Below, one piece after another: positions 36,133 to 45,024 of a stretch of DNA of 64,000 bases. The stretch lies in assembly GCA_965204715.1 (NCBI GenBank), contig OZ242009.1, forward strand, positions 1,612,001 through 1,676,000, written 5' to 3'. How positions within the stretch are numbered: the first letter of the stretch is position 1; the number at the start of each line of letters is the position of its first letter. Under the pieces are notes generated by a model. It had not been told where the DNA came from and ran no database searches. It was given only the letters and a program-made list of their open reading frames with translations. The stretch comes from CATOSP01 sp965204715. Its GTDB lineage: Bacteria > Chloroflexota > Dehalococcoidia > Lucifugimonadales > UBA3495. A program made the position numbers and the translations under genes.

Positions 36133-36395
36133 AGGAAAGCACGAGGTACTTCAAGGCTGTCGAGTGGTCAGAGGAAGACCGGTGTTACATCGGAAGGGCA
36201 CCCGGTCTTGTGTACGGCGGATGCCACGGCATGGATGAAAAAGCGGTGTTCGAGGAGCTCTGCCAAATCGTCGAAGAAGTGATTGAACTCTGCCACCAAG
36301 ATGGCGAACAATTGCCCCCGCCAACTATAGGAACGATGGATTTTGGGTTGAAAGTCACCAGCAGATATATGAGCGGCAAGGCACATCAGGCTTAG
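36129..36395 (+). CDS. hicB: HicB-family antitoxin (second locus)
   Basis: An 88-residue HicB-like protein: TRYFKAVEWSEEDRCYIGRA, PGLVYGGCHGMDEKAVFEEL, CQIVEEVIELC and EQLPPPTIG. GTG at 36129 is the start because GAGGAG sits 8 bases upstream and the GTGA overlaps the hicA stop; the longer frame to ATG 36084 runs through hicA coding sequence. The cognate toxin is truncated, so this antitoxin is probably an orphan. Confidence 0.78.
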   Translation: MKESTRYFKAVEWSEEDRCYIGRAPGLVYGGCHGMDEKAVFEELCQIVEEVIELCHQDGEQLPPPTIGTMDFGLKVTSRYMSGKAHQA

Positions 36396-36411
36396 CCGAC
36401 GCTCCCACCGT

Positions 36412-37014
36412 CTAAAGCACCTGAAAGTGCGCTTCCGTCGGTACGCAATCAACGCCGTTGATGGGGACTATGTCCTGGGGGCAGGCGGAAAAGGCCACCA
36501 CGCAGTCCATCTCGGCCCGCAGCAGCACGTAATCGCCAGGGCTTGAGACGGGCGGCTCGAAACTGAGGCCGCCGTCCGGCCCTACCGGGATGTTCATAAA
36601 CAGGTTCCACGGGCTGGGAGTTTCGGGCGGCGTCAGCCCAAGCTCGGCCAAGGCCGCCGCCAGGTTGTCGGTGCAATTGTCGTGGTACTCCGTGCAGCCC
36701 AGAAGCTCATAGCGGTAGCGGTCGCACGCCGCCAGCAGCGTATCGTGAATCCCACCCGACGTATCCTCAACCAGCGTCAGAATCGGCCGTCTGTGATTGG
36801 TGGCCATTGACTGCCCCAGGCTGGGTATGACCCGGCCAATCGCCGTCCGCGAATGCTCCATAGACATGAACTCGTCCAGGTCGTCGCGCCGGAAGGCCCA
36901 GGTGTCCACCACTTGTTGGCCGTGGGTATTGACCACCCTCACCCGTTGTCCCGCAGATACTATAGCCGCCTTGCCCCTCCGGGCCGGGATGGTAATCAGG
37001 GACGTACCGGTCAT
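36412..37014 (-). CDS. DUF1989 (urea carboxylase-associated) family protein
   Basis: A 200-residue protein of the DUF1989 family. Characteristic segments are TIPARRGKAAIVSAGQRVRV, THGQQVVDTWAFRRDD (about 33-48), and LGCTEYHDNCTDNLAAALAE (about 118-137) with conserved Cys and His that may bind metal. NLFMNIPVGPDGG follows. Members are found near urea carboxylase and guanidine or amine metabolism genes, but their activity is uncertain. ATG 37014 starts the conserved domain; the frame extends upstream to 37206 without conservation. The aldo/keto reductase gene lies 40 bases upstream on the same strand, so they may be cotranscribed. Confidence 0.8.
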   Translation of the reverse strand: MTGTSLITIPARRGKAAIVSAGQRVRVVNTHGQQVVDTWAFRRDDLDEFMSMEHSRTAIGRVIPSLGQSMATNHRRPILTLVEDTSGGIHDTLLAACDRYRYELLGCTEYHDNCTDNLAAALAELGLTPPETPSPWNLFMNIPVGPDGGLSFEPPVSSPGDYVLLRAEMDCVVAFSACPQDIVPINGVDCVPTEAHFQVL

Positions 37015-37054
37015 ATCAGCCCCCGCTTTCTTCTGGAAAGAATGAGCAACCGTA

Positions 37055-38041
37055 TCAGCCGGTGAACCCGGCCCACACCTCCGGCAGCTTGGCCATTGCT
37101 TCCTGTGGCAACGGCCCCTTTGCGGCGTACTCCATGGCCTGCTCCAGGTGTTCCAGGCTGGAGTACCCCACCAGCACACTGCTGACTCCGGCATTCCCCA
37201 GGGCAAACCGCAGGGAAGCCTCCACCAGGTTGTCCACGTAGCCGTCCCGTTGCAGGAACCGAAAGCCGTCTGCCCTGGCCTGGTCCTGGTCGTAGTCCCG
37301 GCCAGAGCCGATAGGCGCGACGGTGGGCACCGCCACAGGATGCCGCACAGGTTCGCCGCTCAACGCGCCCGCCGCCAGGACCCGGATTACCAGCACGCCC
37401 ATCCCGTTGTCTGCAGCACGCCCGATCAGGTTCTCGTAGCCCGGCATGTCGAACCCCGGCGGCACGGCGTTCCCTGCGCTGGGGTTGACCAGGTTGTATA
37501 CCGATTGGGCCGTGTTGAGTGTCCCGGAGTCGATGACCCGGTGGAGGGCCGCAGTCTCCCCCACCGCCGTCATCCCCCAGAACCTGATCTTACCCTGATC
37601 GCGCAACTCCCGCAGCGCGTCCACCACTTCGCCCAGCGCCTCCTCCGGGGAGACCGACCCACCCTCAGCCGTTGACGTGACGTGGTTGTGCATCTGCATC
37701 AGGTCCACCTGCTCCCGCTGCATCCGCGTCAGGCTATCCTCCACCGAGGCGATGACATTGCCCTTGATACGGCCCGGCTCGTGGGTGGTGACCCGGAACT
37801 TGGTGCCGACATATACGTCCGCCGACAACTCCTTCAGCACCCGACCCAGGTTGGTCTCCGAGTGGCCTTCCCCGTAGGACGGCGCGGTGTCGAAGTAGTT
37901 GATGCCCAGCTCCATCGCCCGCGCCACGGCCTTCACTTGGTCGCCATGCTCACCCCGGATCATCAGCCCGCCGACATTGCCGCAGCCGAACCCGATTTCC
38001 GACACGTTTAGTCCAGTGTTGCCCAAGGGTCGATAGTCCAT
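37055..38041 (-). CDS. Aldo/keto reductase
   Basis: A 328-residue TIM-barrel NAD(P)H-dependent oxidoreductase. It begins MDYRPLGNTGLNVSEIGFGC as family members do. Catalytic Asp and Tyr are in YFDTAPSYGEGHSE (about 54-67), Lys in VGTKFRV (about 84), and His in LMQMHNHV (about 118). The cofactor region includes LGNAGVSSVLVGYSSLEHLE near the C-terminus. The start at 38041 is chosen because upstream residues to 38176 are not family-like. The substrate is unknown. Confidence 0.85.
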   Translation of the reverse strand: MDYRPLGNTGLNVSEIGFGCGNVGGLMIRGEHGDQVKAVARAMELGINYFDTAPSYGEGHSETNLGRVLKELSADVYVGTKFRVTTHEPGRIKGNVIASVEDSLTRMQREQVDLMQMHNHVTSTAEGGSVSPEEALGEVVDALRELRDQGKIRFWGMTAVGETAALHRVIDSGTLNTAQSVYNLVNPSAGNAVPPGFDMPGYENLIGRAADNGMGVLVIRVLAAGALSGEPVRHPVAVPTVAPIGSGRDYDQDQARADGFRFLQRDGYVDNLVEASLRFALGNAGVSSVLVGYSSLEHLEQAMEYAAKGPLPQEAMAKLPEVWAGFTG

Positions 38042-38255
38042 CACGTTCACCCGCTCAATCTGGTGTTCTCCAATGATATTCCCAATGCAGGCTGCGGACA
38101 ATCGGCGGCATGCGCTCCCATATTGGGCGCAGTCCGGGGTACAGGCCGTTGACGGGCCGTTTGGGGGCGCATACACTTCCGCGTTATGGTTAGTCTATCA
38201 ATTCAGTACTGTGTCGGCATTCGGCAGGAAACAGCCCCTGTCCGGTCATGGGCCT

Positions 38256-39521
38256 ATGACTGATCCCTCCGAGCAGCCATTACCGTACCGGTGGGTGGTG
38301 ATGGGCATCTGGCTGACTGCCAGCGTGTCCGGTTTCATGGTCATGTCAACCATCGGGATCCTGCTGCCCGAAATCAGCGAGGAACTGCAAATCTCGCCCT
38401 TCCAGCAGGGGATGTTGGGGTCTTCCGCCTACTGGGGCAACCTGGTCCTGGCCATACCCCTGGGCTGGTGGGCCTCCAGGTTCCGGCCCAAGCCACTGAC
38501 TTCCATAACGATGGCGCTGGGGACGCTGGCGCTTTTCGCCCAGGTCGTCGCGCCGGGGTTCGTTGTGCTTCTCCTCGGGCGCATGGCCTTCGGTATCAGC
38601 GTGATCGCCCGCCAGCCGGCCCGGGCCTTCCTGACCCAGCAATGGTTCCCGGCCCGCCAGATCGTGCTGGTCAACAGCATCTCCAACGCGATGTTCGGGG
38701 CCGTGGTTGGCGGCGGCGTGGCCGCGTCTCCCTTCATCCTGATCGCATTCGGGGATAGCTGGCGATACACCATACTGTCCTTCGTGGGCCTGTTCGCCAT
38801 TATGACCGTATTGTGGATCGTCTTCGGCAAGGAGAGGATCACCACCGAATACCAGCAGCGGCTCGGCTCCCAGGACTCCAACGTTCTCTGGTCAACGCTG
38901 CGGTACCGGGACCTTTGGATCGGGGGCATCGGGTTCGTGGGCGCGACCATGTCCTGGTCCGGCTTCCTGAGCTTCTACCCTACCTTTATGCTCGACAGCT
39001 ACGACGTATCCCTCATCTGGTCCGGGGGCATCCTGGCCCTGGGCATCTTCATGGGCGGCATCTGCGGCCTGGGCTTCGGCTGGCTGGTGATGGTCTCGGA
39101 CCAGGGCAGGACGATCCTTCTGGCCACCGGGGCCGGCATGGCCGCCACTTTTGCCGCGATGACAATGACCGGCAACATCCCCATCCTGATGGCGCTGACC
39201 TTCCTCAACGGCGTGGCGTGGGGATTCTGGCCGGTCCTCTATTCGGTCCCCTTCCACCTGCCGGGGATACGGCCCAGGGAGGTTGCCGTGGGCCTGGCCT
39301 TCATCCAGATGATGAGCTCCGCGGGCATCGCGCTGGGGCCGCTGGCCACCGGGCTGATGCAGGAGTTCACCGGCGACCTCCGGCTGTCCCTTGCTGCAAT
39401 CAGCTTCGCCTCCCTCTCCCTCTGCATGGCGGGACTGGTGATGAGGAGTGGCCTCTCACGCGCCGGCACTTCAGCCGACAGTCCGTCCCGGGGCACCGCC
39501 ACCCAGTCCACGGGAGACTGA
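38256..39521 (+). CDS. Major facilitator superfamily transporter
   Basis: A 421-residue membrane protein with about 12 hydrophobic segments. The loop between TM2 and TM3 has WWASRFRPKPL, a form of the MFS motif A region, and LGRMAFGISVIARQPARAF follows. A second half of similar build starts near residue 215. Related proteins carry organic anions, cyanate/nitrate-like ions or oxalate across the membrane; the substrate is not predictable. ATG 38256 (MTDPSEQPLPYRW) is preferred to 38073 because TM1 follows closely and the upstream extension is not hydrophobic. It diverges from the aldo/keto reductase gene. Confidence 0.82.
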   Translation: MTDPSEQPLPYRWVVMGIWLTASVSGFMVMSTIGILLPEISEELQISPFQQGMLGSSAYWGNLVLAIPLGWWASRFRPKPLTSITMALGTLALFAQVVAPGFVVLLLGRMAFGISVIARQPARAFLTQQWFPARQIVLVNSISNAMFGAVVGGGVAASPFILIAFGDSWRYTILSFVGLFAIMTVLWIVFGKERITTEYQQRLGSQDSNVLWSTLRYRDLWIGGIGFVGATMSWSGFLSFYPTFMLDSYDVSLIWSGGILALGIFMGGICGLGFGWLVMVSDQGRTILLATGAGMAATFAAMTMTGNIPILMALTFLNGVAWGFWPVLYSVPFHLPGIRPREVAVGLAFIQMMSSAGIALGPLATGLMQEFTGDLRLSLAAISFASLSLCMAGLVMRSGLSRAGTSADSPSRGTATQSTGD

Positions 39522-39547
39522 CTCGCCCTCAACTCCGGGAGTCACGA

Positions 39548-40345
39548 TTATTCCCCGGTGAAGACTGGCGGACGCCGCTCCCGGAAGGAGGCTGCCGACT
39601 CCGCCACATCGTGGGGGGCGCGCCGGGCGAATACGATGCTGTGGGTCTCGTATTCCAACTGGTCTTCCAGGTCTGTCTCCATGCCGCGCTGGATGGCCCG
39701 CTTGGACATCTGCATCGCCACTGGGGGCCAGAAGGCGATCTGCCGGGCAAGCTCCAGGGCCTCGTCCATCAGGCTGTCCGCGGTGGTCAGCCGGTCCAGC
39801 AGGCCGATGCGGTAAGCCTCGTCAGCGTTCACGTTGCGGCTGGTGAACACCAGATCGAAGGCGCGGCTTATGCCCACGATCCTGGGCAGGAAGTATGACA
39901 GGCCGGAGTCGGGGCTGAGGCTGCGCTCGATGAACACGGTCTTAAATCGGGTGTTTTCGCTGCCGACGCGCATATCGCAGGCCAATGCCAAGCCCATCCC
40001 GGCTCCCGCGGCCACACCGTTGACGGCGGCGATAGTGGGTTTGTCCAAGCCCCGGTAGACCATCATGGCCTGACGGCCCACCCAGTTGTATTCATCCAGC
40101 CTCTCGGCGCGGCTGGGATGTTCATCCTTCTCGCGCCCGCTGGTGATGTCCGCGCCGGAGCAGAAACCGCGTCCTTTTCCTGTAAAGATAACCGCACGGA
40201 CGCCGTCGTCGTCTCGAAGCTCGCGGCAGGCTTCCATCATTTCAAGGTGAAGCTCGCGGTTGATGGCGTTGAGCTTCTCCGGGCGGCCCAATGTGACGAT
40301 ACCAATCTGACCGTCCCTGTCGACAGCAAGGTTCTTGTAGGGCAT
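39548..40345 (-). CDS. Enoyl-CoA hydratase/isomerase family protein (second copy)
   Basis: A 265-residue crotonase. Oxyanion-hole segments: GRGFCSGADITSG (about 57-69) and AAVNGVAAGAGMGLALACDM (about 104-123). The region TVFIERSLSPDSGLSYFLPR (about 134-153) contains the catalytic-Glu position (IERSL). GRPEKLNAINRELHLEM is the usual N-terminal helix. It hydrates or isomerises an enoyl-CoA. GGAGG is 6 bases before the ATG. It is only moderately similar to the copy at 16023. Confidence 0.87.
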   Translation of the reverse strand: MPYKNLAVDRDGQIGIVTLGRPEKLNAINRELHLEMMEACRELRDDDGVRAVIFTGKGRGFCSGADITSGREKDEHPSRAERLDEYNWVGRQAMMVYRGLDKPTIAAVNGVAAGAGMGLALACDMRVGSENTRFKTVFIERSLSPDSGLSYFLPRIVGISRAFDLVFTSRNVNADEAYRIGLLDRLTTADSLMDEALELARQIAFWPPVAMQMSKRAIQRGMETDLEDQLEYETHSIVFARRAPHDVAESAASFRERRPPVFTGE

Positions 40346-40472
40346 CTCAATCCTCCGTGCAGGCGCTTCCGTTTGCCGTCAGGTCTATGGAGTGGCGTCC
40401 TCAGACCGGGATTATACATCACGCTGTCCGACCCGTTGGTGTCCGACAATCTGTCTGCATTCGGGCCGGGAC

Positions 40473-40898
40473 TCAGCGTTGGGCCTTGATCTCGTCGATC
40501 ATGGCCAGCAACCTTCGCGCCTCGAAACCGCCCCGGACGGCTCGGGTGAAGTCGCTTTGGGCTTCGTCGTCGTTGCCCATGAGGGTGTAGGCCATCGCCC
40601 GGCCCGCGTAGGCGAGGGCGACCTGCCTGTCTGCGGGGTCAACCTCGATGGCGCGGGTGAAGTCGGGGACGGCCTTCTCCGGCTGGCCGATGGTGAAGTA
40701 GGCTTGGCCCCGGTTGTAGAGGGCTTGGGCGGAATTGGGGTCCAGCCGTATGGCCTCGGTGTACGAGGCGATGGCTTCCTCGACCCGGCCCGCTTCGAAG
40801 TGCTTGACCCCGGCGCGGTTGTGGTCCGCCGCGCTGGAGGGCCCGCAGGCCACAGCCACGGCCAGGAGGACTACAATCCCAATGTTGTGGCCAGTCAT
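40473..40898 (-). CDS. TPR-repeat lipoprotein
   Basis: A 141-residue protein with a signal peptide and lipobox (IVVLLAVAVAC, Cys at about 18). It then has about three tetratricopeptide repeats: GRVEEAIASYTEAIRLDPNS, GQPEKAVPDFTRAIEVDPAD and GNDDEAQSDFTRAVRGG. It is likely anchored on the outer face of the membrane, where TPRs mediate protein contacts. Its ATG overlaps the TGA of the PIN-domain toxin gene (ATGA at 40895-40898), so it is translated from the same transcript as vapBC, an unusual association. Confidence 0.75.
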   Translation of the reverse strand: MTGHNIGIVVLLAVAVACGPSSAADHNRAGVKHFEAGRVEEAIASYTEAIRLDPNSAQALYNRGQAYFTIGQPEKAVPDFTRAIEVDPADRQVALAYAGRAMAYTLMGNDDEAQSDFTRAVRGGFEARRLLAMIDEIKAQR

Positions 40899-41299
40899 TC
40901 GACCAACGAGACCCCTTCTGCGATGGATCCCCGGCGTAAAGGGCCGTCCAACGTAGCAAGGGACGCGCCGCGCCTCAAGGCCAGTTCCACATACATCGCG
41001 TCGTAGAAGGACAATTCATGCGAACGTGCCAGCGCCAACGCAGCATCCAGGTCATGTTCAGAATCTGTGATGATGGGCATCGACTTCAAGAAGTCCAGAC
41101 CCAAATCCGCCGCCTGTCTTGTGATGCGCCGCCGCCGTTCCGCCATAATCAAAGTGTTGTGGATTTCAAGGTGCCAATGCTGCGGAACAAGACATCCATT
41201 CCGTTCAACCTCGGCCTGCACGGACTCGGCGCGAGGATCAGACTCGTCTTCCAAGACCCAGCTGGCGACGATGGACGCATCAATTACCAGCCTCGTCAA
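40895..41299 (-). CDS. vapC: VapC-type PIN-domain toxin
   Basis: A 134-residue PIN-domain ribonuclease. The acidic active-site residues are in LVIDASIVASWVLED (Asp 7), HLEIHNTL (Glu about 45), LSFYDAMYVELA (Asp about 99) and SLATLDGPLR (Asp about 117). The start is TTG at 41299, overlapping the antitoxin TGA. The frame is complete, so this is the only apparently intact toxin-antitoxin module in the window. Targets of VapC toxins are usually tRNA or rRNA; the target here is unknown. Confidence 0.85.
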   Translation of the reverse strand: MTRLVIDASIVASWVLEDESDPRAESVQAEVERNGCLVPQHWHLEIHNTLIMAERRRRITRQAADLGLDFLKSMPIITDSEHDLDAALALARSHELSFYDAMYVELALRRGASLATLDGPLRRGSIAEGVSLVE

Positions 41300-41547
41300 T
41301 ACCGGTGACCCTCATGGCGGAGAGCCAGGATCTCCTCCTGGGTCAGTCCCGTGGGTTCCCGTTCCGCCCGCCACCGCCAATAGCGCTCTGACGCCTCCAT
41401 CCGTTCCGCCCGGCCCTTCACGCGGATTGGAACAAGCATGGCCACCGTCTCGCCGTCACGGGTGATAACGACGGTTTCGCCATGTTCCGCCAGGGTCAAA
41501 AGTTCTGCCGTGAAGTCATCGGCCTCGGTTGCATCTACCTCGATCAT
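41296..41547 (-). CDS. Phd/YefM-family antitoxin
   Basis: An 83-residue antitoxin. The N-terminal DNA-binding fold has IEVDATEADDFTAELLTLAE and HGETVVITRDGETVAMLVPI, typical of Phd/YefM. The C-terminal part (MEASERYWRWRAER) would wrap the toxin. GGGAGAG precedes the ATG. It overlaps vapC by a stop/start overlap. Confidence 0.82.
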   Translation of the reverse strand: MIEVDATEADDFTAELLTLAEHGETVVITRDGETVAMLVPIRVKGRAERMEASERYWRWRAEREPTGLTQEEILALRHEGHRY

Positions 41548-41619
41548 TTCTCTCCCCTACCCGATAGTCTGTAGTGTGCCGATGTTGCCACATCACCCTC
41601 GCACTCCAGACTGCCCCGC

Positions 41620-42978
41620 CTACTTCACCGCCAGCATGTCGTAGGCGAGGCCGAGCATGATCTTGGTGCCGCTTACCAGGCTCTTGATGCCCACAGACTC
41701 ATTGGTGCCGTGGGTGAAGTTTAGCATCGGGTCGTCGTCGGGATGGGAGCCGGAGAAGCCGTAGGTAACGGTGCCCAGGGGACGGGTGAAGCGGGAGTCG
41801 GTGAAGCCGTTGCTTATGGCCGGGACCCACTGGATGTTGCCGCGGCCAATGGCCCGCTCGGTGACGGAGCGGATGTGGGTGGCGAGGTCGGACTCGAAGG
41901 GAGAGGAGTTGGGCCGGGCCATGTAGTCGATCTCGTAGGAGACGCCGGGGATGCCGGACAGCACCTCGTCAAGCTGGTCGCGGACGTACTGCTCGTCCTG
42001 GTGAGGAAGGGTGCGCACGTCGCAGGTGAGGCGGATGGCTTCTGGGACGCTGTTGGACTTGACGCCGCCCCGGATCATCGTGGGAGTGAGAGTCATTCGG
42101 GAGAGGGCGCGGAGCATGGAGGCGAACCGGGGGTTGTCCGGCTCGATCTCGGCGATGATGTCGTCGACGTTCTCCGGAGAGGCCTTGTGCTCGACGGCGA
42201 AGGTTGAGAGGTGGTCGAACAGGCCGGTGGAGGTGTCGCGGTCAGGGTCGTAGTCCTCGATGGCGCTGAGGGCGCGGTTGAGCCGGTACAGGGCGTTGGT
42301 GCCCTGCCACGGCACAGAAGCGTGGGAGCTGACACCCTTGACGTCGATCTCGACCTGGAGACGTCCCTTCTCACCGACGCCGAGGACGTAGGTGAGGGCG
42401 CCGGCGGCCTGGATGGGAGTGCCGCCGCCTTCGTTGACGGCGTATGGAGCGGCCAGTTTCTCGGGGTAGTTGTCGGCCAGCCAGCCGAAGCCATACCTGC
42501 CGCCGTGCTCCTCGTCGGCGCCGGCGGCCAGAATCAGCCCGTCCTGAAGCTCGATACCGTTGCGCAATAGGATGCGCACAGCCATAAGCTGGGCGGTGAG
42601 CAGTCCCTTGCAGTCGGACGCGCCCCTGCCGAAGATGCGGCCGTCGGCGATGGCGGCGCTGAAGGGATCGAACCGCCACTTGGCGTCGTCCTCGACCGGC
42701 ACCACGTCGGTGTGGGACATGAACATGAGGCCAGCCTTGCCGGAGCGGCCCTCTATCCTGACGATGAGGTTGCCCCGGTTGGGCGCGGACTCCAGTATCT
42801 CTGAGGTTATACCATCGTGGCCCATCCAGTCGCGGGCGTACTCGCAAACGGGCGTCTCGTCTCCGGTGGGCATGAACCCGGTGTTCACCGAGGGTATGCG
42901 CACCAGGGCCTGCTCCAGCGCGATGATGTCGTCCTGGGCGGCGTCGACCTGCGAGAACAACTCTTCCAGGGTTGGCAT
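41620..42978 (-). CDS. M20/M25/M40 family metallopeptidase
   Basis: A 452-residue di-zinc amidohydrolase/peptidase. The first metal motif is LMFMSHTDVVPV (about 79-90), the bridging Asp in IFGRGASDCKGL (about 111-122), and the Glu pair in GADEEHGGRYG (about 146-156). The dimerisation domain has SSHASVPWQGTNA (about 211). It hydrolyses di- or acyl-peptides, such as N-acyl amino acids. ATG 42978 with GGGAGG upstream is chosen over 43101. A good promoter lies at 43083-43111. Confidence 0.86.
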   Translation of the reverse strand: MPTLEELFSQVDAAQDDIIALEQALVRIPSVNTGFMPTGDETPVCEYARDWMGHDGITSEILESAPNRGNLIVRIEGRSGKAGLMFMSHTDVVPVEDDAKWRFDPFSAAIADGRIFGRGASDCKGLLTAQLMAVRILLRNGIELQDGLILAAGADEEHGGRYGFGWLADNYPEKLAAPYAVNEGGGTPIQAAGALTYVLGVGEKGRLQVEIDVKGVSSHASVPWQGTNALYRLNRALSAIEDYDPDRDTSTGLFDHLSTFAVEHKASPENVDDIIAEIEPDNPRFASMLRALSRMTLTPTMIRGGVKSNSVPEAIRLTCDVRTLPHQDEQYVRDQLDEVLSGIPGVSYEIDYMARPNSSPFESDLATHIRSVTERAIGRGNIQWVPAISNGFTDSRFTRPLGTVTYGFSGSHPDDDPMLNFTHGTNESVGIKSLVSGTKIMLGLAYDMLAVK

Positions 42979-43082
42979 CGGCTCTGTCCTCCCTGCTTGG
43001 TTTTCGGGAGTGTAAACAGGCCGCGGTGCAGTGTCAACGCGGGGGAAACCTCCCTTGGTCTCCCTTTTGGTGTGAAAGAGGA

Positions 43083-43111
43083 ATTTTATTTTCCTGGACA
43101 TTTCCGGTCAA
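43083..43111 (-). promoter_or_regulatory. Sigma70-type promoter of the M20 peptidase gene
   Basis: On the minus strand TTGACC (43111-43106), 17 bases, TAAAAT (43088-43083). The ISKra4-type element is inserted 16 bases upstream of the -35, leaving the promoter intact. Confidence 0.6.
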
Positions 43112-43127
43112 TTCCGGACATTGCTGA

Positions 43128-44833
43128 GGGTGAGCGTCAAAGTTTTGGGGAGGCCGGGGATGGGAGTAAAGTAGGGATAGAGACTTGGAAGACAACTGGA
43201 GAGGGAGTGAGTGGTATGGAGCCGGAGGAATTGGGGTCTGGATGGCAAGAGTTGAGCGAGGAAGTAATTTCTGGGATGAAGGAGTGGCGGTTGGATAATC
43301 CGAAGGCCACCTTTGCCGAAATTGAAACGGAACTGGACCTGAGGCTGGCGAAGTTGCGGGGCCGGATGCTCCAGGATACGGCTTTGGCCAGTGCCTCTGC
43401 CGGTTGGAGCGGCAATCAGCCGGGAGAAAGGCCGGAGTGTCCGGGTTGCGGCCGGGAACTGGTGTGTTGGGGCAAGAGGCGGAGGCGTTTGCAAACTCTG
43501 GGGAGACAAGAGGTGACGCTGGAACGGGAGTACGGGGTCTGTCCTGCTTGCGGCGGGAAACTTTTCCCCCCTGGATGAAGAACTGGAATTATTGCCGGGC
43601 AGCCTGACTCCGGGGTTGGAAGAGGTTCTGGTAAGGCTGGGGAGTTGGATGCCCTTCGCCCAGGCACAGCAGTTGCTGTTGGACTGGATGAAGCTGGGTT
43701 CCCTTAGCGAAGCCACCGTGAGGCGGCATACCGAAGGGGCTGGGGCAGCTTACGTAGCTATCCAAGAGGAAGAAGCCGGGATGTTGGAACAGGGTGGGGA
43801 ACTGCCTCGGGATTTGCCTGGTTCAGTCTCAGACCGGTTGGTGGTGGAGGTGGACGGGGCGATGGCGCCATTGGTGGGAGGAGAATGGTCCGAGGTAAAG
43901 ACGGTGGTGGTCGGGGAGGTGGCTGAGGCGGCAGATGGAGAAGAATCCGGGGTCTTGAGGAAAGTGTCATCCTTTTCCCGGATGACCGGCGCGGCCAGTT
44001 TTACCCGGTGGGCTCTGGCGGAGACTCACCGGCGTGGGGTGGATGAATGGGGTCAGGTAGCCTTGGTGTCCGACGGCGCCGAATGGATTCAAGGGTTCGG
44101 AGACTTTCATTGTCCCGGAAGCGCCAGGATACTGGACTATCCCCATGCTGTGGGGTATGTGGCTGAGATAGGCCGGGGTGTATTCGGGGAAGGTTCTTCG
44201 ATGGCCGATGAATGGCAAAGGGAGCAGGCCCACCGTCTCAAACATGAGGGGGCCGGTGCGGTGTTGCCGGCCCTGAGGGCGTTGGTTCAGAGCCAGGAAA
44301 CCGGCCTGAGCAAACCCCTGGCCTATCTGGAAAAGAGGGAATCCCAGATGCGCTACCGGCACTTTCAAGCCCAGGGCTGGCCCATCGGGAGCGGTGCGGT
44401 GGAGAGCGCCAATAAACTGGTGGTGGAAGCCAGGTTGAAGGGAGGGGGAATGCACTGGGCGCGGCCTCACGTGGACCCGATGCTGGGCTTGCGCAATGTG
44501 GTTTGCAGCGGTCGCTGGGCTGAGGAATGGCCCCGGATAGCCCGGCGGATCAGACTGGGGGTTCGCTGCGTGGGGGTTCGCTGCGGCGGAAGGCAGGCGC
44601 TTCAGGACACCGGGACACCCGGAGAGACCAGTGGAGCGGCGAATACAGGAGAATCCAAGGGCAAACCCAGAGCGGTGGATGAACCGGAGGCCCCAGTGAA
44701 AAGCCCCGCCGGTGTTGCACTATCCGGCGAACTGGAATCCTCAAAACCCCCTCGCCGGCCTGCCGCCAATCACCCTTGGCGACGGTCTCCCATCGGCCAC
44801 CACAAGTAACACCCAAATTTATGACGCACACCC
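43128..44833 (+). mobile_element. ISKra4-family insertion sequence
   Basis: A 1706-base element. Its left end starts GGGTGAGCGTCAAAG and its right end, read inwards, starts GGGTGTGCGTCATAA, giving imperfect inverted repeats of about 22 bases. It is flanked by a 9-base target duplication CATTGCTGA (43119-43127 and 44834-44842). The transposase frame occupies most of the element. Confidence 0.85.
43216..44809 (+). CDS. ISKra4-family transposase in two frames
   Basis: The first frame (43216-43578, 120 residues) has a zinc-ribbon-like pair, ECPGCGRELVCWGKRRRR and YGVCPACGGKLFPP. The second (to 44809) continues with LDEELELLPGSLTPGLEEVL, LVVEVDGAMAPLV (first catalytic Asp), ALVSDGAEWI (second Asp), and PIGSGAVESANKLVVEARLK with the conserved Glu, then MHWARPHVDPML. 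The frames meet at a run TTTTCCCCCC (about 43563-43572); a +1 shift there gives FPLDEEL. This may be a programmed frameshift or a one-base indel. The C-terminal about 90 residues (after RRIRLGVRC) are low-complexity and not typical. Confidence 0.8.
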
Positions 44834-45024
44834 CATTGCTGAGTTCTGGGGCCGGAGGAATTTTGTTCTTCCGCTCATATTCACCCATTTCCACCCACTA
44901 GCGGGTCTGGGTGAGGGTCCAGGGCGGCGTTTCCGGCATGGGACATCCTCGGTAAGCATTGGCGGGTCGAGATTTCAGGTCCTATCCGGCCTGACTCTAC
45001 TTAATATTCAGTAAGGGCTCCGCC

